Shown here: positions 1 to 5,563 of the stretch, in pieces | Layout of the letters: every line of letters starts with the position of its first letter | How positions within the stretch are numbered: the first letter of the stretch is position 1 | From: DASTYK01 sp964384585 | Lineage (GTDB): Bacteria; Gemmatimonadota; Gemmatimonadetes; Longimicrobiales; RSA9 | DNA: 13,511 bases | Direction of reading: 5' to 3' | NCBI GenBank assembly: GCA_964384585.1 | Contig: CAYLME010000091.1 | Span: 1 to 13,511, forward strand | Position numbers and translations under genes: made by a program | The notes under the pieces: model-generated | Seen by the model: the letters and a program-made list of their open reading frames with translations, nothing else | Told to the model about the DNA's origin: nothing | Databases searched by the model: none

Positions 1-35
1 ACAGGCGGGAAACTCCGGACAATGTGTCAGTGGCC

Positions 36-53
36 GCGCCGCCCGAGCGGCGC
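36..53. terminator. GC-rich hairpin downstream of the plug-domain gene
   Basis: A perfect 7-bp inverted repeat (GCGCCGC, loop CCGA, GCGGCGC) lies 11 bases past the stop codon of the minus-strand gene that ends at 65. No T-tract follows on either strand, so it is at best a hairpin that stabilises the 3' end or assists termination. It could also be a chance structure in GC-rich DNA. Confidence 0.3.
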
Positions 54-64
54 AACCACACGAC

Positions 65-874
65 TCATTGCGAGAGCAGCAACAGCCCCATGAACGCGCC
101 CACGCCCACGAAGAACCGCTTCCACGTGAACGGGCTGCCGCGCGCATCCTTGCGCAGCCAGAACAGGATCGCACCGCAATCCGTGTTGCGCTGATACTCG
201 ATCGGCGTCATCGCAGGCGTGGTGTAGACCTCCACCCCGTCGATGTCCTCAGGCAGGAGCGTGTCGATGTCCTCGGCCGTCATGCCGATCATGCCATCGA
301 TGAACACGTTCGGCGCGCAGTAGCCGCCGCCCGTCGTGCGCATCGCGACCATCTGCCGGCCAGCGAACTGCGGGTCCGCCGACACCATCTGCACCCGCGG
401 CATCACATAGAAGAGGTGGCTCGTGCGGACCGGATTGCGACGCTCGATGTCGGAACGCGTCAGAAAGCGCCCGGTGCCGCCACGGCTGCGCCGGTAGAAA
501 CCACTGTACTCGAGCGGGACCTGGCGACGCGCCGTCACGATCAGGGGCTCCAGTGCGATCGCGTTCTCCGCCATCGTCAGCACCACCGTCAGCTCATAGC
601 CGCGCTCCAGCTCGATCGGCCGCGCCATCGCCTGGAACGCAAGATGGCTCACGTTGATGATGTAGCGACCCTCTTCCTTCGGCGACAACAGGAAACCGCC
701 GAGCGAATCCGTCAGCGTGGAGTCGGTCGTCACGCCCGCGTGGTCGATCAGGCGGACCATGGCGGCATTGATCGCCATCGAATCGGACTCCGAGCGCACC
801 GCGCCTCGCACGAGCTGGGCATGCGCGGTGGCAGGTAGCACGATCACGAGCAGCAGGCCGGCAAGCAGACGCAT
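65..874 (-). CDS. Secreted TonB-plug-domain protein with carboxypeptidase-regulatory-like domain, no barrel
   Basis: A 269-residue exported protein. Residues 1-19 form a signal peptide ending AHA, followed by Gln20. Residues ~20-105 look like a carboxypeptidase-regulatory-like beta-sandwich (GAVRSES, DSLGGFLL). Residues ~110-240 resemble a TonB-receptor plug domain (LIVTARR; then FIDGM and DGVEVY). Cys186 and Cys233 flank the plug core and could form a disulfide. No 22-strand barrel follows; the protein ends in a hydrophobic stretch (~252-267), so it cannot be a complete receptor. The start at 874 is chosen because a GGAGG site (complement of 880-884) lies five bases upstream and the signal peptide begins there; the frame is open further upstream but that part is implausible Arg-rich sequence. 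Barrel-less plug proteins of this kind are, as I recall, common in Gemmatimonadota, with unknown function. The neighbouring divergent gene is an Lrp/AsnC-type regulator. Confidence 0.85.
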   Translation of the reverse strand: MRLLAGLLLVIVLPATAHAQLVRGAVRSESDSMAINAAMVRLIDHAGVTTDSTLTDSLGGFLLSPKEEGRYIINVSHLAFQAMARPIELERGYELTVVLTMAENAIALEPLIVTARRQVPLEYSGFYRRSRGGTGRFLTRSDIERRNPVRTSHLFYVMPRVQMVSADPQFAGRQMVAMRTTGGGYCAPNVFIDGMIGMTAEDIDTLLPEDIDGVEVYTTPAMTPIEYQRNTDCGAILFWLRKDARGSPFTWKRFFVGVGAFMGLLLLSQ

Positions 875-893
875 GAGGCCCTCCGGGGTGGGC

Positions 894-910
894 GGGCTCG
901 AGAGGAGCCC
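894..910 (-). promoter_or_regulatory. Leader stem-loop upstream of the plug-domain gene
   Basis: Perfect 6-bp inverted repeat (GGGCTC, 5-base loop, GAGCCC) about 20 bases upstream of the ATG at 874 and just upstream of its ribosome site. If it lies in the transcript it would form a small 5' leader hairpin. Function is unknown; it may be chance. Confidence 0.3.
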
Positions 911-998
911 ACTTCGCAACTTAAACACGAGGCCAACGCGCGGGAAGCCGCAACGACCCGGTACGGGGACGAATCGACAGCAACAGGCCGCCCCTTTG

Positions 999-1011
999 TG
1001 ACGATCCGTCA
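999..1011. promoter_or_regulatory. TGACG/CGTCA dyad in the divergent intergenic region
   Basis: Five-bp arms TGACG and CGTCA separated by ATC, placed between the divergent plug-domain and Lrp-type genes, 54 bases before the regulator start. Its position suits an operator for either promoter, but a 5-bp dyad has limited significance by itself. Confidence 0.2.
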
Positions 1012-1053
1012 TTTCAGCGGACCGTCTCACTTGGCATGCACGCCCGGCCTCCC

Positions 1054-1068
1054 CATCTTTCAAAGATG
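1054..1068. promoter_or_regulatory. 15-bp perfect palindrome over the regulator start codon
   Basis: CATCTTT-C-AAAGATG is a perfect 7-bp-arm palindrome whose last three bases are the proposed ATG of the Lrp/AsnC-type gene. Lrp/AsnC dimers bind short imperfect palindromes of about 15 bp and commonly repress their own genes, so an autoregulatory operator is a reasonable inference. No Shine-Dalgarno sequence occurs between the arms and the ATG, so the gene may have a leaderless transcript, or the hairpin could hide the start codon. Confidence 0.4.
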
Positions 1069-1572
1069 TACGACCATCTGGATCTGCAGATCCTGCAACT
1101 GCTCCAGGACAACGCCCGGATGCCGAACGCCGAGATCGCCCGGCGCGTCGGACTCGCACCATCCGCCGTGTTCCAGCGCATCCGCAAGCTCGAACAGAAC
1201 GGCGTGCTCCGCGGCTACCATGCCGACATCTGCCCCGTCGCACTCGACCAGGGTCTCCTCGCCTTCGTCCTCATCCGCACGTCCGAGGGCGCACGCGCGA
1301 AGGAAACCGCCGAGACCCTCGCACGCATCCCCGAGGTGCTCGAGGTGCATCGCGTGGTCGGCGACGACTGCTTCTTCCTCAAGGTCCGCGTCCGCGACAC
1401 CGACGCGCTCGGCGCATTGCTCGACGAGACCATCCAGCCGCTGCCACCCGTCGCCTCCACCCGCACGACCATCGTCCTGAGCACCGCCAAGGACGCGCGC
1501 CCCTCCGTCACGCCCAGCCTCGCGCGGCTCGACAGGGACGTCGACGACGAGGCCGCCGACCAGGCCAGCTGA
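1066..1572 (+). CDS. Lrp/AsnC family transcriptional regulator
   Basis: A 168-residue DNA-binding regulator of the feast/famine (Lrp/AsnC) family. The N-terminus matches the family pattern: a first helix (LDLQILQLLQDNARM, residues 5-19), then the helix-turn-helix (~21-42: AEIARRVGLAPSAVFQRIRKLE) and the wing NGVLRGYHA. Residues ~60-145 form the alpha/beta RAM (ligand-binding, oligomerising) domain (FVLIRT; VLEVHRVVGDDCFFLKVRV; STRTTIVLS). A ~20-residue charged tail follows. The start at 1066 fits the usual few residues before the first helix; an in-frame ATG at 1036 would add ten residues. Neither has a Shine-Dalgarno site. It may control the divergent gene and itself. The effector, often an amino acid in this family, cannot be read from sequence. 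Confidence 0.93.
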   Translation: MYDHLDLQILQLLQDNARMPNAEIARRVGLAPSAVFQRIRKLEQNGVLRGYHADICPVALDQGLLAFVLIRTSEGARAKETAETLARIPEVLEVHRVVGDDCFFLKVRVRDTDALGALLDETIQPLPPVASTRTTIVLSTAKDARPSVTPSLARLDRDVDDEAADQAS

Positions 1573-1615
1573 TCCACGGCCGTTCTTTGCCGCCTGTCGC
1601 CGGGCGCCAGGGGTA

Positions 1616-1692
1616 CCGCTAACCGCTGACCGCTAACCGCCACCCGCCACCCGCCACCCGCCACCCGCCACCCGCCACCCGCCACCCGCCGA
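1616..1692. repeat. Heptamer tandem array, CCGCCAC x7 with CCGCTRA variants
   Basis: Eleven consecutive 7-bp units: three CCGCTAA/CCGCTGA variants (1616-1636), seven identical CCGCCAC units (1637-1685), and one degenerate CCGCCGA (1686-1692). The array starts 43 bases after the regulator's stop codon and ends about 217 bases before the next gene. On the minus strand it reads as repeated GGGTGGC, giving regularly spaced G-runs that could form a quadruplex. The homogeneous core with divergent units at the edges is typical of slippage-driven growth. Confidence 0.95.
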
Positions 1693-1899
1693 TTCTGCGG
1701 TGCAGTCCCCGCCGCGCCAACCCGTCTGTCGCACACCGCCCCGATTGAATGAGCCAAGCCCACCCGGTTTCCGTCATTTCGTCCTGGAATATCCCAACAT
1801 CGCGTCATAGAAATTCGTCTACGCTCGTTTTACCGACAGAATCGACGCTGATTAGGTGAATAATCGCGACGAAACGGCGGACAACACCCCCACTGAGAC

Positions 1900-1904
1900 G
1901 GAGG
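1900..1904 (+). promoter_or_regulatory. Strong ribosome binding site GGAGG
   Basis: GGAGG with a 5-base spacer before the ATG at 1910. It decides this start over an upstream in-frame GTG at 1856, which would add 18 hydrophilic residues before the signal sequence. Confidence 0.8.
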
Positions 1905-1909
1905 AACGT

Positions 1910-2554
1910 ATGCGGCGAACCGTTGCGTGGATGCTGACGGCGGGGATCGGGGCCGGACTGGTAGTCGCGAGTGTGAGCTGTGGTGACAGTGGCGGCGGTG
2001 GCGTGATCATCGAGCCCGAGACCGGGACAGTGAGCGGTACGGTGGCGGTGGCGGGGACGGGTGTTGCCGGTGCCACGCTGACGCTGACCCGCGGGCAATC
2101 CACGCGGACGGCGATGTCGGCAGCGTCGGGCGCGTACACGATCGCGGACGTGGCGACGGGTGCCTGGACGCTGGGGATCGAGCCGCCGACGGGATACGTG
2201 CTCGCGACCGGGCAGGATGCTTCGGTCGCGGTCACGGTCGGCGCGAACCAGACCGCAACGGTGAACGTCGCGCTGGAAGAGGACGATGCGGGTCAGGTCA
2301 CGCTGATCACGCTGTCGGGCACGAGCTTCTCGAACGACGACGTGACGATCAGTGTGGGTGAGCGAATCCGCTGGGAGAACGCCGACAACGCGCTGCACAC
2401 GGTGACGCCGGATGGTCACAGCGAGTGGACCTCCGTGCAGCTCGATGCGACGGGCGAGAGCTTCGAGCACACGTTCAACACGGCAGGCACGTACAACTAC
2501 TACTGCAACCCGCACCGCACGCTCGGCATGACCGGCGTGATCCGCGTGCAGTGA
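1910..2554 (+). CDS. Lipoprotein with carboxypeptidase-regulatory-like and plastocyanin domains
   Basis: A 214-residue exported blue-copper-type protein. The start at 1910 has a strong GGAGG site (1900-1904) five bases upstream. Residues 1-24 form a signal sequence (MRRTVAWM...) ending in a loose lipobox (VASVSC) with Cys24 as probable lipidation site, followed by a Gly-rich linker. Residues ~35-115 are a carboxypeptidase-regulatory/CnaB-like beta-sandwich (GTVSGTVAVAGTGVAGATL; SGAYTIADV). Residues ~120-214 are a cupredoxin with a complete type-1 copper set: His163 (ALHTVTPDG), Cys199, His202 and Met207 (CNPHRTLGM, the Cys-x2-His-x4-Met spacing of plastocyanin). It probably shuttles electrons or binds copper at a membrane surface. 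It is first of three cupredoxin genes in a row, which suggests an operon. Redox partners are not visible in the window. Confidence 0.9.
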   Translation: MRRTVAWMLTAGIGAGLVVASVSCGDSGGGGVIIEPETGTVSGTVAVAGTGVAGATLTLTRGQSTRTAMSAASGAYTIADVATGAWTLGIEPPTGYVLATGQDASVAVTVGANQTATVNVALEEDDAGQVTLITLSGTSFSNDDVTISVGERIRWENADNALHTVTPDGHSEWTSVQLDATGESFEHTFNTAGTYNYYCNPHRTLGMTGVIRVQ

Positions 2555-2680
2555 TGGGGCGAGTGCGACCGGGACGGCACGCTCGTCCCGACTCGTGTGC
2601 AGTGATGCGGCGAGTACGACGCGGACCGCGCGCCCGGGGTGACGGGCGTGACTGGTCTGATCGACCCGCAGTGCTGCGGC
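2543..2680 (+). repeat. Degenerate copies of the cupredoxin gene end
   Basis: The 3' end of the first cupredoxin gene recurs between it and the next gene. The segment from 2546 (GTGCAGTGATG and on) repeats 51 bases later at 2597, with about 26 of 30 bases identical. A third, more diverged copy ends at GCAGTGCTGCGGCG near 2668. That copy is preceded by TGACGGGCGTGA (2640-2651), matching TGACCGGCGTGA at 2529-2540 with one mismatch. All three copies stay in the reading frame of the upstream gene, so the second ends again in VQ-stop and the third resembles its GVIRVQ terminus. They look like decayed remains of tandem duplication. Confidence 0.6.
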
Positions 2681-3816
2681 GCATGCCGTTCGCGGCGCTG
2701 TCCGCGCTGCTGCTGCTGCCGATGATGCTCGCTGGCGCGCCGGCCGTGCAGGCGCAGTCGCTGCTCGAGCGTTCGCCGAACCTGGGCGGCACATGGACGG
2801 GGGAGGCGGGCACACTGCACTTCCATTTCATGCACCGTTTCGAGGCGACGGACCCGCCTGCCCGCAAGGTGCTCAACTCGCCCACGTTCCTGCTCGGGGC
2901 AACGCTGCCGCACCGTGTGCTGGTGGGTGCGCGCTACGCGACCAACTCGCTCGTGCGAACGGGCTATCCGAACGAGTGGGAGTTCTTCGGCCGCTGGCAG
3001 GGGCTCCTGCAGGCGGAGGGTGCGCCGCTGGACGCATCGCTGCACGGCGGCTGGAACCAGGCTGCGCGCAGTGCAGACGCGGAGCTCACGCTTGCGCGTC
3101 GCATGAACCGGCTGCGTGTGCTCGGTGCTGCGCGTGTCCTTTCCAATGCATACCACATGGACGAGACGCGCTTTGCGGCTGGTGGCGGTATCGCGTTCGA
3201 CGTTCTCGACTGGCTGGCCGTGGCGGGCGATGCGATGACGCTCGTGGACGCCGACGATGTGGAAGACGTGGCGTGGAGTGCGGGTGTGCAGCTGCGGATC
3301 CCGATGTCGCCGCACACGCTGTCGCTGCACGCGTCGAATGCGAACACGACGACATTGCAGGGCAGTTCCCGTGGCGCAGGCGGCGTGGTGTACGGCTTCG
3401 AGTTCACGATCCCGCTGACGCTGGCGCGCTACTTCGGTCGTCGTGCACCGGCGTCCGCCGCTGCGGTTCCGGCCAGCGCATCAGGCAGTGCGTCGACCGG
3501 AGCGCCTGCCGTCGAAGTCGACATGACGAACCGGCTGCTGTTCTCCCCGGACACCGTCCGCATCACGCGTGGCGAGACGGTACTGTGGCGCAACTCGTCG
3601 ATGCTGCCGCATACGGTGACGGCCGACGCGTCGAAGGCCGCGGCTGCGGGCAACGTGACATTGCCGTCCGGCGCGCAGCCGTTCGATTCCGGGAACATCG
3701 ATGCGGGTCAGACCTGGTCATACACGTTCACGGTGCCGGGCACATACCGTTACGTGTGCCTGCCGCACGAGCTGGCCGGCATGGTCGGCGTCGTCATCGT
3801 GGAGGGCGGCTCCTGA
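2671..3816 (+). CDS. Predicted outer-membrane barrel fused to a C-terminal plastocyanin domain
   Basis: About 381 residues from a GTG at 2671, chosen because it gives a normal signal peptide (LRR n-region, Leu-rich core, cleavage after VQA before QS). ATG 2683 lacks a basic n-region; ATG 2554, overlapping the preceding stop as TGATG, would add an Arg-rich extension. None has a clear Shine-Dalgarno site. Residues ~30-255 have alternating beta-strand character and recall the DUF5777-type barrel family (FHFMHRF; NEWEFFGRWQGLL; RYFGRR), an identification from memory. An Ala/Ser-rich linker follows, then a cupredoxin domain (~285-378) with His314 (LPHTVTAD), Cys363, His366 and Met371 (CLPHELAGM). 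The copper domain would sit at the periplasmic or outer face next to the barrel. By hand count it shares about 40 of 67 aligned residues with the next gene's cupredoxin, so those two are recent relatives. Confidence 0.8.
   Translation: MLRRMPFAALSALLLLPMMLAGAPAVQAQSLLERSPNLGGTWTGEAGTLHFHFMHRFEATDPPARKVLNSPTFLLGATLPHRVLVGARYATNSLVRTGYPNEWEFFGRWQGLLQAEGAPLDASLHGGWNQAARSADAELTLARRMNRLRVLGAARVLSNAYHMDETRFAAGGGIAFDVLDWLAVAGDAMTLVDADDVEDVAWSAGVQLRIPMSPHTLSLHASNANTTTLQGSSRGAGGVVYGFEFTIPLTLARYFGRRAPASAAAVPASASGSASTGAPAVEVDMTNRLLFSPDTVRITRGETVLWRNSSMLPHTVTADASKAAAAGNVTLPSGAQPFDSGNIDAGQTWSYTFTVPGTYRYVCLPHELAGMVGVVIVEGGS
3801..3806 (+). promoter_or_regulatory. Ribosome binding site GGAGGG supporting a CTG start
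   Basis: GGAGGG inside the end of the barrel-cupredoxin gene, six bases before CTG at 3813. It supports initiation there, since the first in-frame ATG (3849) would remove most of the lipoprotein signal. Confidence 0.5.
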
Positions 3817-4208
3817 GCGGGCGGCGATCGGTTTCGGTCGTCGCGCTCATGGTGCTGCTCGCCGCGTGCTTCAGCGGCGACCCGGCCGGCACGGACGATG
3901 GTGAAGGTGACGTCGAAATCGAGATGACGGCGAGTCTCACGTATATGCCCGCTGTCGTGACGGTGCGGGTGGGGCAGGCCGTGCGGTGGGTCAACAGGAG
4001 TAACATCCCGCACACGGTCACTGCGGACCCTGCCCTTGCTGCGAACCCGCAGAGTGTGATGCTGCCGGCGGGAGCGGCCCCGTTCGACAGTGGGCTGATC
4101 GATGCGGGTGCTGCCTATACCCGCACGTTCACGGTGGCGGGCACGTACCGCTACTTCTGCCGGCCGCACGAGGGCGGCGGCATGATCGCAACGCTCGTGG
4201 TGGAGTGA
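3813..4208 (+). CDS. Small plastocyanin-like cupredoxin lipoprotein, apparent CTG start
   Basis: A 131-residue protein if started at CTG 3813, which overlaps the preceding stop (CTGA). From there it has a textbook lipoprotein signal: SGRRS n-region, VSVVALMVLLAAC core, lipobox LAAC with Cys19. No ATG, GTG or TTG in frame nearby preserves this; ATG 3849 would leave only MVLLAAC. After an acidic linker (~23-35) the cupredoxin domain runs to the end, with His67 (IPHTVTAD), Cys116, His119 and Met124 (CRPHEGGGM). The protein is likely a membrane-anchored copper electron carrier related to the C-terminal domain of the upstream fusion protein. The direct overlap implies translational coupling and one transcript. 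The start codon is the only uncertain part. Confidence 0.85.
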   Translation: MSGRRSVSVVALMVLLAACFSGDPAGTDDGEGDVEIEMTASLTYMPAVVTVRVGQAVRWVNRSNIPHTVTADPALAANPQSVMLPAGAAPFDSGLIDAGAAYTRTFTVAGTYRYFCRPHEGGGMIATLVVE

Positions 4209-4210
4209 CC

Positions 4211-4226
4211 GGCGCGATCAGGCGCC
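4211..4226. terminator. Possible bidirectional hairpin between convergent genes
   Basis: GGCGC, loop GATCAG, GCGCC lies in the 22-base gap between the stop of the last cupredoxin gene and the stop of the DinB-like gene. A hairpin there could serve both transcripts, but the stem is only five base pairs and there is no T-tract. Confidence 0.25.
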
Positions 4227-4230
4227 AGGT

Positions 4231-4749
4231 TCAGAGCGTCAGCTCGGCAGCATGCTCGCGATACCAGCGCGTCATGTCGGTCGAGACGGTGCGCGCGCCG
4301 AGCTGACGCAGCATGGTCGTGATCTGGCCACGATGGTAGGTGGCGTGGTTGACCACGTGGAGCAGCAGTTCCCAGAGCGCGCTCTCGTGCTCGCTGCCGT
4401 CGAGTCTGCGGTAGGCGACACGCCGCAGCATGCCTGCGTCGTCGATCGGTGTCAGGAAAGCTCTCCGTTCGCTCATGACGGCTGCCCAGCGGGCGCGCAT
4501 GTCATTGTAGGTCGCCGCGTTCCATCCGGGCGGTGACGTGGGGGATTCGCCGTTCCAGCGTTGCAGCCAGATCCAGTCCGATTCCGCGATATGAAGGAGT
4601 GTGTCCCGTACCGAGGGAAAGCTGCTGCGCAGATCGCGTGTCAGCTGTTCCTGATCGAGTGCGGCCGCAGCGTCGAGGATCGCGCCATTCGCCCAGTCCG
4701 TGTACGCGATCATGCGCTTGAGGCCGGCCGCACCGATGATCCCGCCCAT
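4231..4749 (-). CDS. DinB-fold protein (putative metal-dependent)
   Basis: A 172-residue protein of the DinB/YfiT-like four-helix-bundle superfamily. The N-terminus (KRMIAYTDWANGAIL) is the usual first helix. The three metal-site histidines are in place: His53 (LLHIAESD), His135 and His139 (HVVNHATYHRGQI). Family members bind a divalent metal and include thiol transferases and many uncharacterised proteins; the substrate here cannot be told. The start at 4749 is chosen because an AGGTGG site lies five bases upstream and the bundle starts at once; the frame is open 27 residues further up (to 4830), but those residues are Arg/Ser-rich and not family-like. It converges on the cupredoxin cluster and is probably independent of it. 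Confidence 0.88.
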   Translation of the reverse strand: MGGIIGAAGLKRMIAYTDWANGAILDAAAALDQEQLTRDLRSSFPSVRDTLLHIAESDWIWLQRWNGESPTSPPGWNAATYNDMRARWAAVMSERRAFLTPIDDAGMLRRVAYRRLDGSEHESALWELLLHVVNHATYHRGQITTMLRQLGARTVSTDMTRWYREHAAELTL

Positions 4750-4891
4750 TCTCGCCACCTTCGATGTCGATCTGATGATGGAGCAGGTGCGTCGAACGCG
4801 CCCGCGCAGGAGAGAGGCCGTCCGATGCATGGATCGGTCCGCGCGTCCGTACAGCGCCCGCCGCCGCCCCGCGTGAGCGGCGACGAGCCGG

Positions 4892-5275
4892 TCACTTGCG
4901 CGCGGCGTAGATGCGGCCGCCGCTCTCCATGAACGCGCCCAGCGCCTGGACCTCGGCCTGCGAGAGTGGCACGCCGTGCTCGTGGTCCGCGCGCCATACC
5001 CAGATCTGGTCGTAGCCGGCGAGATCGTGCGTATCGAATCGGAAGTTGCCGAAGTCGGCGGGTGCGGACCTGCGGTGCGCCGTGGTCACGTCGAACTGCA
5101 GGTGTGAGCAGCGTCCCTGGCCCACGCCCAGTGCCCGGCCGAGCGGCGCATCGGCCAGGTCACCGAAGCTGGTGAGCCCGTCCGTCACCACCAGTACACG
5201 GAGACGGTCCGCGAATACCCGGCTCACCGCGTAATGAATCCGCGGGTCGATCCGGAGTGATGTCCCGTAAATCAT
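4892..5275 (-). CDS. Short hypothetical protein, possibly a truncated amidotransferase-fold protein
   Basis: A 127-residue soluble protein. It contains a beta-strand followed by a turn (RLRVLVVTDGL), then FRFDTHDLAGYDQIWVW, then LSQAEVQALGAFMESGGRIYAARK at the C-terminus. The YDQIW...L...E..AL..FM..GG pattern recalls a class-I glutamine-amidotransferase/ThuA-like family in which the GG is normally followed by a strand, an ATGDH-like motif and about another domain half. Here the protein stops just after GG. It may therefore be a truncated or domain-reduced copy; this rests on recall of the family. ATG 5275 has GAGG about ten bases upstream; ATG 5308 would add 11 residues. It is the upstream neighbour of the DinB-like gene on the same strand (142-base gap). 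Confidence 0.6.
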   Translation of the reverse strand: MIYGTSLRIDPRIHYAVSRVFADRLRVLVVTDGLTSFGDLADAPLGRALGVGQGRCSHLQFDVTTAHRRSAPADFGNFRFDTHDLAGYDQIWVWRADHEHGVPLSQAEVQALGAFMESGGRIYAARK

Positions 5276-5371
5276 TGCTGCGTCCTCAAGTCGAGTCGGT
5301 TCACCCATACCCGGACATGATGGCGCGAGGCGCAGCGTCGTGCATGGGCAGAAACGACCTATTTTTGTACG

Positions 5372-5446
5372 TGGCGCCAGCTGCTGCCGGCTCCGCCGCT
5401 CCCGATGCCCGCAGGCAGCCGACGGACAGCCACCGGCTGGCGCCAG
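5372..5446. repeat. Repeated TGGCGCCAG element in the divergent intergenic region
   Basis: TGGCGCCAG occurs at 5372-5380 and again at 5438-5446, each followed by a related CTGCCG-containing stretch. The second copy lies inside the inverted repeat at 5414-5455. The element is itself nearly palindromic (GGCGCC core), so it could be a repeated protein site, but GGCGCC is frequent in GC-rich DNA. Confidence 0.35.
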
Positions 5447-5455
5447 TCGGCTGCC
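5414..5455. promoter_or_regulatory. 10-bp inverted repeat (stem-loop) in the divergent intergenic region
   Basis: GGCAGCCGAC (5414-5423) and GTCGGCTGCC (5446-5455) are perfect inverted repeats around a 22-base loop, which itself contains a small AGCC/GGCT stem. It lies about 110 bases upstream of the amidohydrolase gene and could be an operator, a leader structure or the scar of a mobile palindrome. Confidence 0.4.
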
Positions 5456-5520
5456 GACGGACGGCAACGCCTGACGAATGTCACCCCGAATCGATGACGG
5501 ACTGCCCTGCCGTGCCGCGC

Positions 5521-5546
5521 GTCCGTACGGCATCATGTGTACGGAC
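5521..5546. promoter_or_regulatory. 8-bp dyad just upstream of the amidohydrolase gene
   Basis: GTCCGTAC (5521-5528) and GTACGGAC (5539-5546) form a perfect dyad with a 10-base spacer, ending seven bases before the GGAG ribosome site at 5554-5557. The roughly 18-bp centre spacing would suit a dimeric repressor; as RNA it would form a hairpin next to the ribosome site. Either would regulate the amidohydrolase gene. Confidence 0.4.
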
Positions 5547-5563
5547 CTGAACCGGAGTGACCA

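Larger units (their letters stand above)
1573..1909. other. 337-bp intergenic region before the cupredoxin cluster
   Basis: No credible coding region. It contains the heptamer array at 1616-1692 and then a comparatively AT-richer stretch (~1780-1890), which is where a promoter for the downstream cluster would be expected. I could not find a convincing -35/-10 pair for the housekeeping sigma factor. Confidence 0.6.

Noticed and set aside
1616..1692. Heptamer array as a CRISPR array
   Set aside because: Units are 7 bp and contiguous, with no spacers and no cas genes nearby.
1785..1821. GGAAT and CGTCTA as an extracytoplasmic-sigma promoter before the cupredoxin cluster
   Set aside because: The spacing between the two elements is 25 bases, well beyond the usual 16-18.
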